From Adiantum capillus-veneris (lineage: Eukaryota > Streptophyta > Polypodiopsida > Polypodiales > Pteridaceae): 64,000 nt of DNA. The stretch's first letter is position 1. Each line of letters opens with the position of its first letter. The notes beneath the pieces were generated by a model, which saw only the letters and a program-made list of their open reading frames with translations, did not search any database and was not told where the DNA came from. The position numbers and the translations under genes were made by a program. The stretch is from contig CM043949.1 in assembly GCA_014529385.2 (NCBI GenBank), forward strand, positions 108,931,977 to 108,995,976. The letters are read 5' to 3'. Shown here piece by piece: positions 26,370-36,120 of the stretch.

Positions 26370-27200
26370 TTAGGCTTTAGAATAGAGGGTCTTTAAAGAG
26401 ATGTTCTCTTAGAAGCTTCCTAGTTCCTTTGGGAAATTCTTCCTCACCTTTGGCTTTGAAAAATTTGATGGAAAGTGGCAAGTGATCTAAGAGGTTTTGA
26501 CTATGAGAGAAATAGCATTTGTCAAGATGGGAGGTCGTGCGGGCATATTGTAGTCTGACATACGTGACACCTGGTGTGCTATTCCATGGGCCCAACAAGT
26601 CCATCAAAGCCCATTTCTCATAGAGGCTCATCCATTTAGATATTTTTGAGCCAGCTAACAAACTTGAGGAGCCGGTTTTGTCCTTCAACGTCTCCACCAT
26701 ATTGAAGTCCCCAAGCAGGAGCAACTCACCTTCAATCTAGGTATATCTAAGTTGCATCCATAACTTGGGTAATCCTTAGTATTGCAAGGGCTATAAATGT
26801 CAATAATAGTGAGATCTTGACCCACCCATTTGATTCTCACTCCTAACACTCGCCTAGAAGGGTGATTCATGATTACTTCTAGCTCTAGGTCTCTATCTGC
26901 AATAGTAAGGATGCTACTGTACCCGTCCACTCACTCTCTATAGAACACCAATTTCTTCCCGATAGCTCTTGTATAGCCCAGTAGTTGACTTCCTTAGCCC
27001 TCTTAACTTCCTCCCAGAAGAGGGTGCCCTTCTTCGAGGTTTTCAACCCTTTCACGTTCCAAGATTGATGATAAAACCTTCCATCATTGAGATAGGGGTA
27101 CATACTCCTCTGCTTTGGGGAATTCTTCTTCAGTGTTCTCGTTCCTAGGATACTCCTCCAAAAGGATATTCCCAATCTGTGAGGTTGACATATTTTTTAT
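26370..27200 (-). pseudogene. LINE-1 ORF2 endonuclease domain
   Basis: On the minus strand: SWNVKGL near 27060, WAIQELSGRNWC near 26960, VLGVRIKWVGQDLTIIDIYS near 26800, LLLGDFNMVETL near 26710, and WMSLYEKWALMDL near 26620. These are the APE-type endonuclease motifs of plant L1 LINEs (N, QE, Y-x-P-like and GDFN blocks). The enzyme nicks target DNA to prime reverse transcription. It runs into Gypsy-D at the target duplication and resumes at 15581. Frames shift at least twice, so it is inactive. Confidence 0.85.
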
Positions 27201-27689
27201 CATCAAATTCTAAGGATTGGCATCCTACAACACCTCGGACAGGTTGTCGTAGAGGATTGGTGATTTGAGAGGATCAAGCAAGGCCGCTCTCAATCCCAGT
27301 TGCTCAGATAGCTTGAGATTTGAATTGTTTGCAGGATATGTAAGAAAGATGCTGCCACCTATCTTCCTTCTTTCTCAATGAGGGTGCCAATACGATCTTT
27401 CGCACTGCTAGAGTTGATGATTTTGGCTTGGCTATGGATAGAAATTGATACCTTTGAATGTCCTTTCCGTTTCTATTTTTAGCTTGAGAGGGCTTCGAAA
27501 TGTTCTCTTTGTAGCAAGAACCTCCTTAGTTGGTTGCTCTTTCCCAATGTATTTAACCCCCATCTCTGGTGAAGCATCTGTGTCATCCAATTCCTAAGAG
27601 TTCAAGGTTTCCCCTTTCTCTTCCTTAGAGGGAGCTTCTGACAATGTCAAGTCTAGCGGACAAGCCCTCGAAAGTGTCCAATTTTTTTT

Positions 27690-28860
27690 TCATTTGAAAC
27701 ATGCACCAAAGAAGGTGCCAAAATTCAATGGGATAACTTTCAACTTGGCCCCCACATTCACTACTAGGTTCTTGGGTTGGGGCTTTTTAAGATCCCACCA
27801 TATACACACCTTATTCGTTGTAACCCCGGAATCTCTTCCAGTTGGCACAAAGAGTGGGGTACCAAGGGATGTTGCAAGCTCTCAAGTTGCTCCTCAACCA
27901 TAGCAAAAGGCTTACAAAAACCACCCACACCAAACACATGTCATTGAAAGCATCGGTAGACTCAAAAGAGGGGTCCTAGGGGAGTACACACATTGGCGCC
28001 CTATTGAAGAAGAGTGGGCTCTTGGCTAGTATTTTGGTAACAGAAGCCACTTCATTGAACTGCACTAAGAAAACCCTTTGGCCAAGTATTTCACCATTAC
28101 CATTGATCCACCATGATTGAGAACGTTGGCATTGTATAGCCAATTGACCAGCTTTGGCTGGACCTCGGTCCATGAATCCAAACACTAGTGTTGGGTTTGC
28201 AAGCTTATGTAATTGTCTCTTACTACAATTAAAAATGCCTATCACGTGGGTTCAACATTAGGGATTATTTCTTTTATATTTTCTCACATTTTTACATACA
28301 AAAGGGTGTCAAAAAATGGTCTTGAAAAAAAATTACAGATTGAATTAAAAAAGGGTCCCTTTTATTGATGAAAATTTCACAACTAAGGGGTTTTATAAAT
28401 AGTGCTTGAAGACACGTGATATATAGGTTTTACATAGAGTGACACCCCCCCCCCCCCCCCGAGGGTGGGACTGCAACAGTGATTGCATCTTCAACCTCTA
28501 CTCTTTTCAAAAGCGTCTTCCGAAGTGCTTGAAAGGCCTTGTCACCTTTGGTAGTGTGAGGACAGTCACCAAACTTTTCAGCATCCTCCAACGTTCTTTT
28601 GTTAACCGAGAGGGCACCTAATATCTCGGCCAGTTTCTTCTCAATCTACAATTTTTTTCCTCTTAGTTCATCCTGGCTCCGCTCGGCCAAGCCACTCTGA
28701 TCACACCCTTTCCAATTGCATTGCTTGTATTGCTTAGGTGATCTCCGTCTACCACCGCATCTACTCCACTTTGACCGGCAGGTTGATCCTTAAGCGACGT
28801 CTGGTTTCCCATAACCGCCTTGGCATAGGAGAGTTTGGGTGATTGCTCCATCGTCCTTGG
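27690..28860 (-). pseudogene. LINE-1 ORF1 (DUF4283-like, zinc-knuckle remnant)
   Basis: Starts at an ATG near 28851 (MEQSPKLSYAKAVMGN). The segment GQRVFLVQFNEVASVTKILA (about 28000-28080) matches the DUF4283 core of plant LINE ORF1 proteins. SLGTPLFV... and NKVCIWWDLKKPQPKNLVV (about 27760-27870) match the block that follows. A degenerate knuckle, ACFK...LSRACP, follows. ORF1 binds LINE RNA. An AT-rich stretch at 28246-28460 interrupts it. At least two frame changes are present. Confidence 0.7.
28246..28460. other. AT-rich interruption of LINE-1 ORF1 with C17-18 run
   Basis: Non-coding, between two ORF1 blocks. It contains gggtgtca near 28303 and the reverse complement tgacaccc near 28440, a weak hint of a small inverted-repeat element. 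A run of C follows at about 28443-28460. Confidence 0.35.
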
Positions 28861-31560
28861 CTAACCCCAAGTAGAGAGATCCTCAAAGTCCCCCACAGTA
28901 GCACTCAATGGTGGGAATGGCCTCTAAGAACCTTGAGAAGATATTAATTGCTTATTAGGCTAGGAGCAAAATTGCAATAAGTACCCCACTATAATTAATC
29001 TCAATGGTTAGGAAGTAGTTAATCGCTATGAATAGCCCCGCCTACATCATGTGTAAGAGGAGCCGTGAAGCAAAGGCTATGGATGCTTAGTGTTCTGGGA
29101 TCATAGCAGTGCCCCCAGGTTGGCTATGGGTTTAAGCCAACCTGGGGGCACTGCTATGATCCCAAACAATAGGAAAGGCTATTGTTGGTCATCCCGAAAT
29201 AAGTTGATAGGGTCTTCTGGGTAATCAAGGTTGGCGATGTGCTGACAGATATACAATGGGATTTCATGCGAGTGAGTGGATCACGTTCCTTGCATTGTGT
29301 GAATGGTTTCTCTCCTATAGATATGACTACACTGAGGTGTAGATATTGCTTGTGTGCATGGTCAATGAAGAAGTTGTGAAAACAAAGCGCACATAGAAGC
29401 ATGGTGGTATTTGAAGATCCTACCAACAGAGGCTAACACAGATGAAGATGTTGTTTCAAGCGACGAGGAGATCTATGCACCCATGTACATCATGATGATT
29501 TGAGTGATACCTTGCATGTTGGAGATAACTTTGCAGTCAACACTGAGGAAGAAGAGTCTGATTTTTATATATTGAGGTGTTGCATAGAGAAGAGGCTATC
29601 CATTGCAACTCAAAAGGATGCATGGCACAATCGGATCAAGAAAAACTCCTACTATGTTGACGATACTTTTATGATAAATTCAAGGGACACTCCAATCCAT
29701 ACGTGTTATTAGATGATAGACTTCCTGCTTCCATGTGCTCACACTTGGTTAGATGCATTATGTTCCCCTCGTATCGTGAGAAAGATGACCCTAATGTCTA
29801 CACCTTGACAAATACTGTGTATGAACAAACCTACAATAGCATGCCTTTTGATACCATGCCTTATTAGAACACATTATACTCTTGAGGTATAGTTGGGTAC
29901 ATCTTTGTTGCATCTTATCCTTACAAAATCTTATGTTTTTGCTGAAGCTTTTTAATCCATCCAAGTACTTATAGCCACTCAAAACCTATGTAAACCACTT
30001 TTAGATGGTTGGTCCACTAACCAGTGGTTGTGGAAAAAAATGACATTCACTTGCAAGTGCTTTGAACTACTTGCAAGTGGTTCATGCAAGTTTTAACTAG
30101 TCCTTGAAACCTTCTAGAAGTGGTTTCTAGAAATTATTATATACATAATTCTAATGTAAAAGATGGTAGCGGGCTGCCACAATGGACATCTATAGCATAG
30201 TTTTTTGGCACTAACATAATGTCAATACTCGGGGAAGCGACTCGGATGGGGCACAAAGACTCTTCGAGGGTGTCAACCTTGAGAAGTGAACCATTGGAAT
30301 GGCTCAATCCGTACACATGCAAATATCTCGCTCTTGGATTTGGCAATTTACCTATATCCTATGTCAACGCACTCAGTACTCAACCCATTAACCCATTTCG
30401 GCACTTCAACGGAGCCCAAATGCTACAAAACTTTAGGAGAAGGTAAAGAACACTTAGGGGCACTATCTCATCAAGTTTGTTTGCATTTTAAGAAGGTATC
30501 AAAATCATAATCCATCATAATTTAGATCTCAAAAATTGCAATAGAGCATATCATATAGGTCTCCCTAGAGTCTAGGAACACTCTCCTCTCTCCTATAGTC
30601 AAAATGTCAAAAAACACTCATTAACGCACTCAAATTAGCAAATTTAGTCTACTAACGTGTAGTCAAAAATCACTATAGAATCGACAATGAGCATGCTTGA
30701 ATGAAAGAGTATCAAACAAGGAACACATTGCAAGGTTTGAAATTGAAAATTCGTTACCAAAGCTCAAGATATGGGGATTACAAGTTGTAGGGTGATGTCA
30801 CTCTTAGCCGTACCCTTCAACTCCTCCAAAACTTGATAATGATGTTGTGTCCTTTCTCCACTTTACAACTTAGGCTTTATACCTAGGGCTCTTTTGGCCA
30901 GTGACCAAATTTGCAAGACTCAGATTCATTATAGACTGTTATGATTTGTTCATCTTTATTAAAGATGATCAAAATAATTACAAGGCTTTCAAAAAAGAAT
31001 AGAAATACGTCAAAATTGTAGGCTCTTAGAAGATGGGGTCGACTAGAAGGGGGCCCGTCTAGCTTGATTGCTGACACATTAGGAAAAATATGAACCCTCT
31101 AGGGGCCCTTTGGGATTAAGGTAAATTAGAAGCCAGTCAATGAGAAGAGGGTGGTGGACACACTCTATGCCCTCAAAAATGTAGGGGGACAAAGTAGTCT
31201 TACACTTCTTAAATGGGCTCTTACCTAGTGAGAAGGTGGGGTGGGGGGGTGGGCCATATGGAACCTCCAACTTCCCTCCTTTTTGATCCGGTTTTGAAAA
31301 AATCCAAAAATTTTGAAATTTTTCAAAATTTTCAAAACTCAAATTTCATCTTCTTAAAACCCCCCTAAAACTATTTTATGGTCAAAAAAAACATTTTTTG
31401 ACCTCAAAAAGTCAAAACGTGCACCCAAAAACCCTAAAATTCAAATTTTTAAAAAAACTTTGGAAAAATCTTTTTTTGCTATCCAGAGCTCCCCCAAAAG
31501 TAGTTCTTAGGCAAAAAGTGATTTTTTCTCTTTAGAACCCCTTTTCCAGTCCCTCCTTGG
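28861..31560. other. Intergenic; no recognisable gene
   Basis: Contains only short open frames. A plus-strand segment at about 29680-29870 reads YVLLDDRLPASMCSHLVRCI and onward without matching a family I know. There is one perfect hairpin at 29096-29164. The rest is AT-rich and featureless. Confidence 0.55.
29096..29164. repeat. Perfect hairpin: 30-bp inverted repeat, 9-nt loop
   Basis: Left arm 29096-29125 begins tgggatcatagcagtgcccc. Right arm 29135-29164 is its exact reverse complement. The loop is atgggttta. Confidence 0.97.
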
Positions 31561-31660
31561 TTGCAACCATCACACTCATCTCTACTCCAACACTCTCTCT
31601 CTCTACACTATCTCCATTGTTGCAGCAAGGAAGCTCCTCTCTCCTCCCCTACCACCTTCC

Positions 31661-31765
31661 ATTGCCACATCAAGCAAGGGTTATCCACCTTCTCCTCCCA
31701 TTGCCACACCAAGCAAGGGTTATCCACCTTCTCCTCCCATTGCCACAAGGGTTAACCACCTTCTC
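31661..31765 (+). repeat. 39-bp tandem repeat, about 2.6 copies
   Basis: Units beginning attgccaca at 31661, 31700 and 31739 share aagcaagggtta and ccaccttctc. They lie about 75-180 bp upstream of the 31840 start codon, in the likely 5' untranslated region. Confidence 0.9.
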
Positions 31766-31839
31766 ATATCACTTTATCCCACCTACATTGTAGCAACAAG
31801 CAAGGTCCTTCTCCTCCTCCTAGTTTTCTTTTATTAACC

Positions 31840-33179
31840 ATGGCCAACTCTACTTCGCAAAGGCGGCCAAAGGATGAGGTCACAGCACTTGCATGCCACA
31901 ACACTAGAGGTGTAGATGATGAGTGGGTGCCACAAGAGTTCACCAAAGGTGCTTGGGTATACATGCAACCATCTGCTATTGGCCCTCATCGTGTGCGGAA
32001 TCGTGCAAACTTGGATCTTCATTGGAAAGGAAAGCTCCTTGGCTTCAAGAACCGCAAAGATAAGGGGACCGTAGCCATTGTGCAACATGTTTTCTCAATG
32101 TCAACCATGCATTTGCAACAACCACCTCGATTTCCAACACATTGTAAGTACATGTTTTGAGAATACAAAGCTAGGTGTGAAATCACAGTGTAATGTTATT
32201 ATGGATTCATACTTAAGATTTTTCATGCCTTTATAGTCATATTTCCATCCACGTTGGTGGAGGAGCAGCCACTACACAGTCTCTCTGACACATTCAATGC
32301 TATACATGCGGATATTGGAGCAATAATGTTCCCACATCTTTGCCCAACCAAACTGGTTCAAAGAAGGATTTTCTTCTATTCTCACTCCTATATTGTCCCT
32401 ACTTCTCACAAGCGTTTGGAACGCTTGAACCCATCAAAGTAACTTTCTTATTAAGTATGGAGTGGCCGGTGCCAGATTTGTGGTCGGTAGCATCTTTCAA
32501 GCAAAAGATGATAATGGATCTCCAAAACTCTTTGAAATACTCTAAAGCTTCTAGGTATGTGGGCTTGAGTTGGTGTTTGCCTATTCATTGTTTTGTGCAC
32601 ATTTTTAAAGAGTTTGGATTTGTGGAGACTACCACAATGCTTGTATGTAAAGATGCGCATTACGAGGAATTAGGAAGGCTTTTAGAAGAGGACTCGGGTT
32701 TTGTGGAGGGCATGCACAACGGGGACCGGTACCATTGTAAGGTTGGAGCTTCAGGTATTGGAATGCGCTATTTGAAATCCCGCACCTCCTTGTACATACG
32801 ATTTCACTATGATCGTTGGATGTGCAAGCTTGGAGTGTGGACTCCCTTACAGAGTGTAGACGGCCCTATTGCAAGCTTTGACATTGCACTGAAGATGCCC
32901 AACGATGCTTTGGAGGCAGTCCAAGTGAACAAGCATTGGACTCTCAGTAATGTTCGAGAACATTTGGTTATTATGGGTTTTGAGGCCCTTCAACAAGCAC
33001 AATTTCGTTTACAAGGTCACAAGGTGAGAATCCTTCCATCACATTTTCAATACATCATGGTTTGTCAATCATTGGATGCTTATTGTAATGAATGTCCGCA
33101 GATTGGGAAGAGAATGGAAGACAAATTGAAGGTCGAGGAGGACTGGGGGATGGATGGAACTATGATATCGATCTTATAA
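31840..33179 (+). CDS. Unrecognised protein, probably spliced, in the candidate histone-carrying element
   Basis: The ATG lies in a good context (aaccATGGcc). The first block (31840-32143) reads MANSTSQRRPKDEVTALACH and EFTKGAWVYMQPSAIG. It ends at a donor gtaagtac (32144); a plausible acceptor ttatag ends at 32236 and the frame stays open to 32442. A long open block in another frame (32340-33179) reads WSVASFKQKMIMDLQNSLKY, FVHIFKEFGFVETTTMLVCK and YEELGRLLEEDSGFVEGMHN, ending in an acidic tail. I do not recognise a family. The frame change between 32340 and 32460 may be a second intron or a mutation. Confidence 0.5.
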
Positions 33180-33327
33180 CTTTGTAACTCTTGCAATTTT
33201 CAAACTGATCCACAATGTAATCAACATGATTTGCTTCGGCAAATCATGCCTTTGAATATAATTTTTTGCATTGGGATGAGAAATCATTTTTTGGTGAAAG
33301 TGCCTTTTTTTAAATGTCTTAAAAAAA

Positions 33328-33345
33328 GGGTCCATTATAAAAGGG
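33328..33345 (+). promoter_or_regulatory. TATA-type promoter of the 60-residue gene
   Basis: GGGTCCATTATAAAAGG, with the TATA element about 90 bp before the ATG at 33425. A near-identical GGGCCCTTATAAATAT stands before the histone-like gene on the other strand. Confidence 0.6.
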
Positions 33346-33424
33346 GGGCCACCTAACTCATTCACTGTTTTCACTTTTGCAACTCTTGAGCTCCTCCACT
33401 CTCTATCTACACCCCAGGCTAGAC

Positions 33425-33607
33425 ATGGATGCTTCCACAGCCTTTGCATCTGCAGCCACATCCACCCCTTTGTCACGCTTCATCCTCTTCCTCGAGGACA
33501 CCAAATACAAAGGGAAATTGGACCTCCACACCTTTTTTACTCGTCTCCCTGACCTTGACGCCACAGTTGGTCAAAAAAATTATGAACTCCTCAGATACAT
33601 GATGTAA
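33425..33607 (+). CDS. Small protein, 60 residues, function unknown
   Basis: MDASTAFASAATSTPLSRFI at the N-terminus, then an acidic/basic helix-forming part (FLEDTKYKGKLDLHTFFTRL) ending NYELLRYMM. There is no signal peptide or transmembrane segment. A clear TATA box stands about 90 bp upstream, which favours a real transcript over a chance frame. It ends about 130 bp before the inverted-repeat region that separates it from the convergent histone-like gene. No family is recognised. Confidence 0.45.
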   Translation: MDASTAFASAATSTPLSRFILFLEDTKYKGKLDLHTFFTRLPDLDATVGQKNYELLRYMM

Positions 33608-33802
33608 AATCACCGTTTTGGAAGTAATAAATATATTTGAAATCTTCTCTCTATCTTGCAAATTCTTTTGAATGTGATTTGTCAATCTTGAAAATTGTTT
33701 CAATTGGTGATATGAAAATTGTTTTGATTGGTGACTTTGTAATTTCAAGTTCTGTATGTAATTTCAATCAATTTCAGTAAATTTAGGTATTTTAATTATG
33801 TT

Positions 33803-33952
33803 CCCTAGGGGGTAGATAAGCCTACCAAGGGCCAAAAAAAGCATGGCCACAAGGGCGCGCAAATGGCCCATCCATCAGTTTTGGATGGGCCATTTGCGCG
33901 CCCTTGTGGCTAGGATTTGTTTTGCCCCTGGTAGGCTTATCTACCCCCTAGG
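33803..33952. repeat. Foldback/MITE-like palindrome, copy 1
   Basis: The arms read ccctagggggtagataagcc and its reverse complement. The centre includes gggcgcgcaaatggcccatc facing its complement gatgggccatttgcgcgccc, so nearly the whole 150 bp can fold back. Confidence 0.92.
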
Positions 33953-34332
33953 ATACTTACAAAGCACAAATTTATTGAAATGAATTCGTTTTGCATCATT
34001 AATTTAGATGCACCCGTTTTATGGAAATTCTAGCATATATTCACACTCAAGGACACTAGAAAAGGTGAAATCAATTATGAAATGAAGTTTCCAGCACACT
34101 ATCACTTGCTTTAGCTCTACCTAGTACACCCCTGCACCAAAAAGTCCAATCACATTGGACATTAGAAAAATCCAAATTAATTTTGCATAGACACTTGGTT
34201 TCACAATATGTTTTTTTTTTATATATCCTATAGGGAATTCAAAGCTTGAAATGGCCAAAAAAGCGTGTCCACAAGGATCCATGTAAAATAATGTTGCAAA
34301 ACCAATAGGTTTTAGTAAATTTGTGCTTGTTA

Positions 34333-34491
34333 AGTACCCTTGGGGGTAGATAAGCTTACAAGGGGCAAAAAAAAGCCTGGCCACAAGGGCACACAAATGG
34401 CCCATTCAAAACTGATGGATGAGCCATTTGCGCGGCCTTGTGGCCAAGATTTTTTTTGCCCCTTGTAGGCTTATCTACCCCCAAGGGTACT
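34333..34491. repeat. Foldback/MITE-like palindrome, copy 2
   Basis: Begins agtacccttgggggtagata and ends with the reverse complement. It has the same internal ggccacaagggc and ccatttgcgcg blocks as copy 1, slightly more diverged between its own arms. Confidence 0.92.
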
Positions 34492-34668
34492 TAAAATACC
34501 TAAATTTACTGAAATTGACTGAAATTACATACAGAACTTGAAATTACAAAGACATTTCATTACAAAGATAATAGACATAGTAGACACAACTGTTGATCAT
34601 ATTGTCATTGGAAAGTCAAATCATTACAAAGATAAGGGTGTGCAATACAAAAAGAGAGGTAGCTTCGG

Positions 34669-35522
34669 TTAATGCTCAAAGTCTCGTCGCAATCGACGTG
34701 CAAGCTGCATATCTTTTGGCTGTATTGTCACTCTCTTTGCATGAATGGCGCATAAGTTGGTACTTACAACACCGAAATGATGTGGGCCTTTGCAGCTTCT
34801 TGAATAGCCTCTAACGCTATTGCCATAGCTTTGAAGCACCTCCTTCACTGTGCGAGCAAAGGGGGCGCGTCGAATCAAAAGCTCCGTCGTCTTCTGGTAG
34901 TGGCGGATTTCTGCAAATGCCCTTGCTATTTTTCGGCGCCGCTACGGTTGTCTTGGGGGCACTTGCACATTTGCTGGCGGGCGGCGTTTAGGCTTCTTGA
35001 AAAACTTAGACTTGCGCTTGTTTACATGCTTAGAAGATTCTTCCTCTTCCCTTGGCTGCCGATCTTGTCGTGTGGGGAGAGCTTTCTAGCCTTGAGGCAA
35101 TGTCTTCCCCCCAACGGCCACACGGTGTGTGCACGGTATTTATCTCGCAGCCATGGTGGCTCACTCTCTGATTCAGTGTCTGTATGGACCACCCGAGTCC
35201 TGGATGGTCCTGCTTGTGGTTGCTGGCGCGACGGTTTCTCCCTATCGGACTCTGTTGTTTGCTGGCCCTCTTCTTCTCTCCAGCGCTGGGCACGTTGCAT
35301 CATTCTCTTTCTAGGTGTTATATCTTGAGGAGGTGGAGATTCAACAGTCCTCGATGACTCTCGTGCCCTACCACCATGCCCACTACCAGAAGAGTTCCTG
35401 GAACGGCCAGGTGTTCGTGGTCGTTTTCTTGTGCCTTTAAGCCATGACGGCTTCTCACATCCTTGGAGGGTGTTTTTGTTGGCAGGTGGGTGCTCTTTCG
35501 CGGTTTGTTTGGTGCGCGCCAT
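34669..35522 (-). pseudogene. Histone H3 / CENH3-like gene with long extra N-terminal tail
   Basis: The minus-strand ATG at 35522 begins MARTKQTAKEHPPANK. Residues 1-7 after Met (ARTKQTA) equal the H3 tail around Lys4; position 8 is Lys not Arg and position 9 is Glu not Lys. About 150 residues rich in Arg, Ser, Pro and Glu follow (open to 35022). The histone fold follows in other frames: [20 protein letters not shown] and ARTVKEV (about 34845-34925), [17 protein letters not shown] (34764-34820), and [27 protein letters not shown] to the stop at 34669. All core helices are thus identifiable, in order, but in three frames, with an apparently short loop 1. It is either a decayed gene or one with unseen introns. 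APF-x-R-x-VKE is closer to plant CENH3, the rest to H3. It lies 125 bp after the transposase-like gene on the same strand. Confidence 0.85.
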
Positions 35523-35578
35523 TTCATTGGTAAGAGCTCACCTGTTCTTAAGAAATGAGTGGTTTATGAGAGCATGCA

Positions 35579-35594
35579 ATATTTATAAGGGCCC
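35579..35594 (-). promoter_or_regulatory. TATA-type promoter of the histone H3-like gene
   Basis: The minus strand reads GGGCCCTTATAAATAT, about 60 bp before the ATG. It shares the GGG-Y-CC...TTATAAA form with the promoter of the 33425 gene. It lies in the 125-bp gap after the transposase-like stop codon. Confidence 0.6.
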
Positions 35595-36003
35595 ATTTAA
35601 AAAGGGCCATGTTCACTCTTTTTTTTTTAATTTAATAAACATTACGCTAAGAGTTGGACCCTGTGTTCACGTTTAGTGACTCGCGCAGTATCCACTTTGA
35701 TCCTTGTCGCACTCTGCATCGCCGCCATGCAGCATGCTTGGTGGGACCTTGCGACATTTGCCACTTGTTGCTATGCTCTTGACGACTCCATTTCCGCACT
35801 TCAATAGCAATCTTGGATTGTCGCGCACGCTCCATTGTGAGCTTACGAGCAAATGTTGTGCGAAAAAACCAGTTGAACATCTCCTCCAAATAATTGGATT
35901 GCACCATTCCACCACCATGTCGAGTATTTTTGAAGTACACTCCCCTTGCTCGATAATGGGACTTCTCCATGCCTTGAGTGCTAAAAATTTCAAGCGATCC
36001 ATA

Positions 36004-36120
36004 CTTGTGCATAAAAAATGACCATGCGCAAACAAGATATGTTGTTCACATGAGTAAACGATCCACATTATTAAATAAAAACAATCCCTTGTAATGAATA
36101 CACCATGTAAAATGACTTAC
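36004..36120 (-). other. Spliceosomal intron of the transposase-like gene
   Basis: The minus strand begins GTAAGTCATTTT after the coding block ENNIIHYM and ends TATGCACAAG before YGSLEIFSTQG. It is 117 bp long. Removing it keeps a sensible protein on both sides. Confidence 0.6.

Larger units (their letters stand above)
33735..34551. repeat. Large inverted repeat whose arms each contain a palindromic foldback
   Basis: Left arm about 33735-33985 and right arm about 34308-34551 are imperfect reverse complements. The shared outer block is tttgtaatttcaagttctgt; the shared inner block is agcacaaattta versus taaatttgtgct. Each arm holds its own palindrome: 33803-33952 and 34333-34491, about 150-160 bp, with the ggtagataagc...gcttatctacc core. 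About 320 bp of unrelated AT-rich sequence lies between. It sits exactly between convergent genes. Confidence 0.9.

Noticed and set aside
29154-29426. Minus-strand 90-residue frame
   Set aside because: No family resemblance and it begins inside the hairpin; probably chance.
30000-30130. Repeated acttgcaagtg and ctagaagtggtttctaga words
   Set aside because: Short, imperfect local repeats; nothing that needs a separate element.
34669-35522. Idea that MARTKQTA is a chance match
   Set aside because: An eight-residue chance match is unlikely, and unmistakable H3 fold blocks follow on the same strand in the right order.
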